Positions 59,625 through 64,000 of a stretch of DNA of 64,000 nt are shown here, one piece after another. The stretch spans positions 382,001-446,000 of the forward strand of contig JADPYG010000089.1 in NCBI GenBank assembly GCA_017654735.1, written 5' to 3'. Under the pieces are notes generated by a model. The model saw nothing but the letters and a program-made list of their open reading frames with translations. It was not told where the DNA came from and searched no databases. How positions within the stretch are numbered: the first letter of the stretch is position 1; the number at the start of each line of letters is the position of its first letter. The translations under genes and the position numbers were made by a program. Source of the DNA: Vishniacozyma victoriae. Lineage: Eukaryota; Basidiomycota; Tremellomycetes; Tremellales; Bulleribasidiaceae.

Positions 59625-60670
59625 AGTCTACGCGTACTTACTAATCAATACATCACATATCATCTAAGGAAAGATCAGTACGCGTCGACATATCACTTAC
59701 AAACAAAAACGAAATGTCGAACTAGGAAATGAACGAAGATAGAAGTATGAAGTATGAAAGTAAGAAGGAGACTGGGTGGTTGTTCGATATATGTACGCGT
59801 CTTGTCTGGCCACAAAGTGTCCCGAGTCAAGTCGAGTGGAGTGAAGATGTCTCGGAAGTCAGAGCCCATCACGATTCTTCACCTTGTGCATGGACGGGAT
59901 CTTCCTATCCGATGGTTAGCATCCCCTTTAAATGCTTGGACTGACGAAATGAGGTGGATACATGCACATGAAATGAAGTTTGCTGTGACGAGTGGGTGCC
60001 GACATTGCACAGGTCAAAACTATGCATCTATCTGTCCGGGATCCCACCTAGCTATGGCCGTGCTATAATAATATCACACCTGTATGCATATCATCAGTAC
60101 CACTCATACATGCATCTTCGAACTCCTTCCATGTACACTACTCTACTCGTTGTCTATCCCGGTAATGGCTTCGTGATGTCCAATGTTGGTTGTCTAGGTG
60201 CCATGCTTCCAGATTGGTTTTGAGTGGAAGCACCACACGACAAGACTGATGGGTTTCGGCTATGCGTTGAAGGGGTGAGTGTTGCGGTATAATGAGTAGG
60301 ATCATGGGCGAGAGTATCGTCAATTATAGGCGAGAGGTATGTCGAACCGGTCGATATAGTAGTAAGGAAGGTTTCGTTGTTCGATACTGTTGTCATATTC
60401 GTAGATCAAGATATGCCGTCGAAGTTAAGGTCATCTGTTGATGTTGCTTGCTATTTATACCCGTCTCTGACCTTCTTTTGTCCGGCAATCGGAGAAACCA
60501 GTGGGCAAGAGCTAAGGATCAATACACTGTTCTAATGCCTGCCGATCAGGTCTCGAATGGGACAAAGGATGATAAGTACTTGGGAATTCTCGAATCCCGT
60601 AGAATCCCGTCGTCAGGGTAAACAACGAGCCCACGCACATGTAGAGCAGACATACATCTCGGCTGATGGC

Positions 60671-61737
60671 TTATCCAAATACACTCCCCAAAACACTATC
60701 CATACCCTTCTTCTCCATCCCTTTGCTTCGATCAGCAACTTCCCTCTGCCTATATTTAGCAGGTGCTCTCTCTTTCTTCTCTCCATCTTTTCCTTTTCCT
60801 CCTTCTTTCTCCTTCCCTCCATCATTCTTCTTTGTCTCCGATGTTGAGGTTGTGGCCTGGCCTTCGGCTTCTTTTCTTGCCTTTCTCTTATCCAGTACCC
60901 TTGCCAATTCCACGTTCCTGAGGTATTCTCCTTGTTCGGCTCGAGATTGGGTGATTTCATTTCGGAGTCGTGCTTGGTGTGCTTGTCTCTCATATGCTGT
61001 TCATCAGTTTCTGATATCGTGATATCGAGACATGTGCAAGGGTGCAGGAGGAGATGTGAAAGAAAGACATACCGACTTGTTCACCTAACATTTCCCATTT
61101 AAATCCACTGAGGTACTTCATCGTCCAAACATCATCTCTCCATCTATCATCAGCACCAATCCAGCACATTCAGGCTGTCTCCTTTCATGAATAGGATGAA
61201 ATGGAAACGCGAACTTACCTATCACCCTTCTTCCCGCCGATTACCTGGGCGTTCATCATACTAGCCACAGTCTTTGCAACATTCTTATCCAAAAACTCAA
61301 CCCAAGCTTCCGAGTAATTAGCAGCAGCATGTTTCTCCTTCTTCTTCTTCTTTGCAGCATCAGGATTATATCCAGTCGGAGCTACTGTCAACTTCCATCT
61401 CATCATTTTAGATAGGAGAAAGAGGCGTACCATCCTTTTTCTGAGCATATATCTTTCCAACATCTCCCCATTGAGCCATCAAGTACTTTACTTTCTGAGG
61501 AGTCATTCCGGGAGGTAAACGGGAGATATAGACAATTCCGGGTATTAGGGTTTTACGTTTCTTGCTCGAACCCTTGGTCTTTGTGGAGGTTGACTTTGAT
61601 TTTGGGGCAGAGGTAAAAGTAGAGGGACCCGCCTCGGTCTCCTCGTCATCGTCGAAATCGACTATTCCATCGAATCGATGATCTACCTCTGGTTCCGAGG
61701 ATGCTGCGCGTTTCTTCCCTGCTACTTTGTCCGACAT
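60671..61737 (-). CDS. ESF2: Pre-rRNA processing factor Esf2 / ABT1
   Basis: Nucleolar RNA-binding protein that stimulates the helicase Dbp8 in 18S rRNA processing. Exons are 61737-61431, 61381-61219, 61143-61073 and 60996-60671; 288 residues. The N-terminus is acidic with a basic [13 protein letters not shown] patch. The RRM-like core starts [20 protein letters not shown] and [14 protein letters not shown], continues with [20 protein letters not shown] and [20 protein letters not shown], and ends [20 protein letters not shown], all hallmarks of Esf2/ABT1. The C-terminal 90 residues are Lys/Glu-rich, finishing DSVLGSVFG. Confidence 0.93.
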
Positions 61738-62202
61738 TTTGAGGTGGTTGTATTGGAGGTGTCAACGGTCAAAGCAACTTTTGACACAAAGTGGAGGCAG
61801 ATCATGTATGACGTGGCATTTGATGCTCAACTGGGGGTCTCCTTGGAAACCTAATTGGCGACACATCTATCTCTCTTGGTGTTTTTGAAACGAGTAGAGA
61901 TGCTTGACGATAGGCTAAAATTAGTGGGAACCTGAGACTCGACTACATGCCTAGGTGATGGAATTAGTTCAGGTGTCAAGGTAACATGTGGCGCGACCGC
62001 CTACAAAATCACCAAGTAACAACCTGCCCCCGAGCGGAAAGCTGTGGAGCTGATGCGTATATATACTGACCCATACTCACCTCTGTCTCTCATCCTCATC
62101 TCATTTAATCGGTACTGGCTGCCTTTCATCCACTCAATCTCCCAATTTTTTCACCATCCTCGCATATCTGTGATCCACTCAAACGATTCAACGATTATCA
62201 AA
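61738..62202. other. Intergenic promoter region
   Basis: Between divergent ESF2 and the secreted-protein gene. A TATATATAC element lies at about 62058-62066, some 140 bases before the secreted-protein start; its downstream leader is C/T-rich. No gene is visible. Confidence 0.5.
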
Positions 62203-63556
62203 ATGCAATACCAATCCCAATTACTCGCTCTTCTCCCTTTCCTCCTCGAGTTGACCTCGGCCCACCCCGTTACTGCTGTAAGTCTCCTCTCCACCAATAC
62301 CGCCATCTCTACCATGATATAAGGAGGAAGCTGATGAACAGGGCCAGTATCAAGCCTTGAAGGCTAGACAAGCTGTACGTTCCCATTCCCCTCTTCCTAG
62401 ATGATGCTGATTCCTAGGCTGGGATCGATGTTGGACCCTGTAGTATGTCCTTTCGTTCCCTCTTATCAACGTATAAAGAGAGCTGACGATCAGCCGACTT
62501 CAGTATGTCTTTCAAGACCGGTTTCGCAGCCGCCCAAAGTCCCGAGGAAGTCCGATTCGGTCCTTCTGATGCTACCCAATTCAATCAGGGGGCTGCTTTG
62601 AACCCACTCATCATTTCCAGAGTACGTCTTCCTTCTCCACATTCCTCTTATACATCCCCTTACCTAACTCTTCACTCTATTTCTTGGTCCCCTGAGTCAT
62701 GAATGAAGCTGATGGCAGGCTATGTGCGATACTTTCGTAAACGCCTGCGCCAAATCAGCCACCACCCGAGATGCAGTATGTCCTCTCGTTTTCAATCAAC
62801 ATGCAAAGAACTAACACCCAGTGCCTTGGAGTAAAAACCACCATCGATGCCGAACTCGCAGCTGGAACTATCGCGAAAGATCAAACTTACGCAGACGCTT
62901 GGTTGTCGGGTCTTGAAACTGCTTTTGGAATCACTTCGACTGGGAGGGGAACTGAGGGTCAAGCTGCTGTAGGCGGGGATGCTGGAGCTGGAACTGGAGC
63001 TGGGGATACTGCTGCTGCTGGAGATGCTTCCGCCTCCGCTACCGCTATCGAATCCGCTGCCCCGGTCGCTACCGAAGTAGCCGCAGTCGACCCCTCTGCT
63101 GACCCTAACACTACGATCACCGAAACAGCCATCGCTGCCGATGCTACCACTCCCTCCGCCGAAGGGGATGTTGCCGCTGACCCCGCCGCCGATCCTGCCG
63201 CTGGTGATACTGCCGCTACTCCTCCACCCCCTCCCGTCCCAGCTGCCGGACAGCTCTTCACTGGATGCGTAGCCGTCGCCGACCCTGCTGCTGCTCTCGA
63301 CCCCGCTGCCGACCCCGCTGCTGCCGCCGCCGCCGACCCCGCTGCTAATACTGGAGCCGAAGCTGGAGCTGGAGCGGGAGCTGGAGGTATCGGATCAGAA
63401 TTGGCTGTCGCTGGTGGACCAGGAGCTGGAGCTGGTCAAGGACAAGGTGGACATGGGAATGATGCTGCACGAGGTGGTAATGGTAAAGGAAATGATAACG
63501 GGAATGGCGGTGGACGAGATGGAATGCGAGCTCAAGATGGTGGGATGGGACATTGA
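62203..63556 (+). CDS. Secreted alanine-rich protein
   Basis: 350 residues from seven exons, several very short: 62203-62277, 62342-62374, 62418-62442, 62494-62621, 62719-62775 and 62822-63556 (six coding segments recognised here, all joining in frame). The N-terminus MQYQSQLLALLPFLLELTSA is a signal peptide with likely cleavage after TSA-HPVTA. The N-terminal domain (to about residue 150) has Cys in VGPC, AMCDTF, NACA and CLGV and the segment VRFGPSDATQFNQGAALNPL. The C-terminal half is low-complexity: Ala/Thr/Asp with repeated DPAADPAA units, then Gly/Asn-rich (GGNGKGNDNGNGGGRDG). The function is unknown; an extracellular or cell-wall role is suggested by the signal peptide. The count of exons given first includes the possibility of one further split; I see six. 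Confidence 0.75.
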
Positions 63557-63740
63557 GTCCTTCCCTGGAATATCTGAAGATCGAGCTTGGAGAGATCGAT
63601 TGTAGCTATTAAGTATCAAGTAGGAGTAAATCATAAAAAGATGTATTGATTACATCACACCTCTTCTCTTATTCCATTCTATCTCGCCATTTGTTGGTAG
63701 AGAAATGCAAGCAATACATAAAGATATATACAGACTAGGT

Positions 63741-64000
63741 CTACTGCTTGTAATGTTTCAACCTCCATAATAAGACTGCACCCGCTTGATTTCCTGATGC
63801 TAGGTATTCTCCATTTGAAGAGAAGCCCATACTTGAGATCCTCTTGTAGGGGACATTGGGAACTGGGAAGTTCTGGTAGGCCGTCATTGTGGGGAGATGG
63901 TACTATCAATCAGCATTGTGTTCACGAGGACAGGCCAAGCGGCAATGAAAGTAGAGGAGAGGGAACATACCAATTTCAACTGATCTCTTCTTGTTTTACT
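63741..64000 (-). CDS. UTP18: Probable Utp18, WD40 SSU-processome protein (3' end only)
   Basis: Only the C-terminus is in the window; the gene continues past the right edge. The last exon is 63902-63741 and the previous exon ends at 63971 with donor GTATGT. The translation is SKTRRDQLKL followed by YHLPTMTAYQNFPVPNVPYK, RISSMGFSSNGEYLASGNQA and GAVLLWRLKHYKQ. The order HLPTxTxYxNxP, then P...R..S..FS..G.YLA.GN..G.VLL..L.H at the very end of the protein matches Utp18 as I know it. Another WD40 protein remains possible. Confidence 0.7.

Larger units (their letters stand above)
57398..60670. other. 3.3 kb gene-poor region with GA-rich DNA
   Basis: No supported protein gene. From about 58350 to 59600 the plus strand is strongly purine-rich (long G and A runs), including the minisatellite and G tract listed separately. 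Three ACGCGT sites cluster at 59630-59635, 59680-59685 and 59795-59800. The right end should contain the 3' untranslated region of ESF2. Confidence 0.5.

Noticed and set aside
62959..63261. Ala/Ser/Val-rich open frame on the minus strand
   Set aside because: It is the complement of the Ala/Asp repeat tail of the secreted protein.

Overview
The window is nuclear DNA from a basidiomycete yeast, most likely a member of the Tremellales (Cryptococcus/Kwoniella-like). The signs are compact gene spacing, genes cut by many introns of about 45-60 bases, acceptors of the type gctgatnnnag or ctgacnnncag, and fungal house-keeping proteins. No transposon, rRNA, tRNA or CRISPR was found. Exon structures were worked out by hand from splice signals, open frames and family alignments; where exon lengths are given, they sum to a multiple of three.

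Left part (1-20.6 kb): the 5' end of a probable CTR9 gene (minus) diverges from threonyl-tRNA synthetase, which has two plausible start codons (mitochondrial and cytosolic forms). Two poorly conserved minus-strand genes follow (3.6-7.4 kb). Then comes a histone block: H2B and H2A share a divergent promoter, and H3 lies 4.4 kb further on. Between and after them are UTP7, a VPS68/TMEM50-like membrane protein, UTP14 and the F1 ATP synthase delta subunit.

Middle part (20.6-44.4 kb): a long glutamine-rich LisH regulator of the Flo8 type, an ArsB/CitM-type anion transporter, an MFS sugar-porter-family transporter, a very divergent second histone H2A gene with a GC-AG intron, an orphan membrane protein with a duplicated Asp/His/Asn-rich segment, a class I cyclic-nucleotide phosphodiesterase with an N-terminal receiver-like domain, a bHLH transcription factor and a small disordered protein.

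Right part (44.5-64 kb): mitochondrial DNA polymerase gamma (MIP1) divergent from lunapark (LNP1), an RSC9-like chromatin-remodelling subunit, two small four-helix membrane proteins (the second may be decaying), a gene-poor 3.3 kb stretch with a purine-rich minisatellite and a 19-base G run, ESF2, a secreted alanine-rich protein, and the 3' end of a probable UTP18. Four genes here (UTP7, UTP14, UTP18, ESF2) act in the same process, maturation of 18S rRNA in the SSU processome. The most unusual items are the divergent H2A gene, a five-residue insertion next to K27 of histone H3, and shared motifs in the histone promoters.
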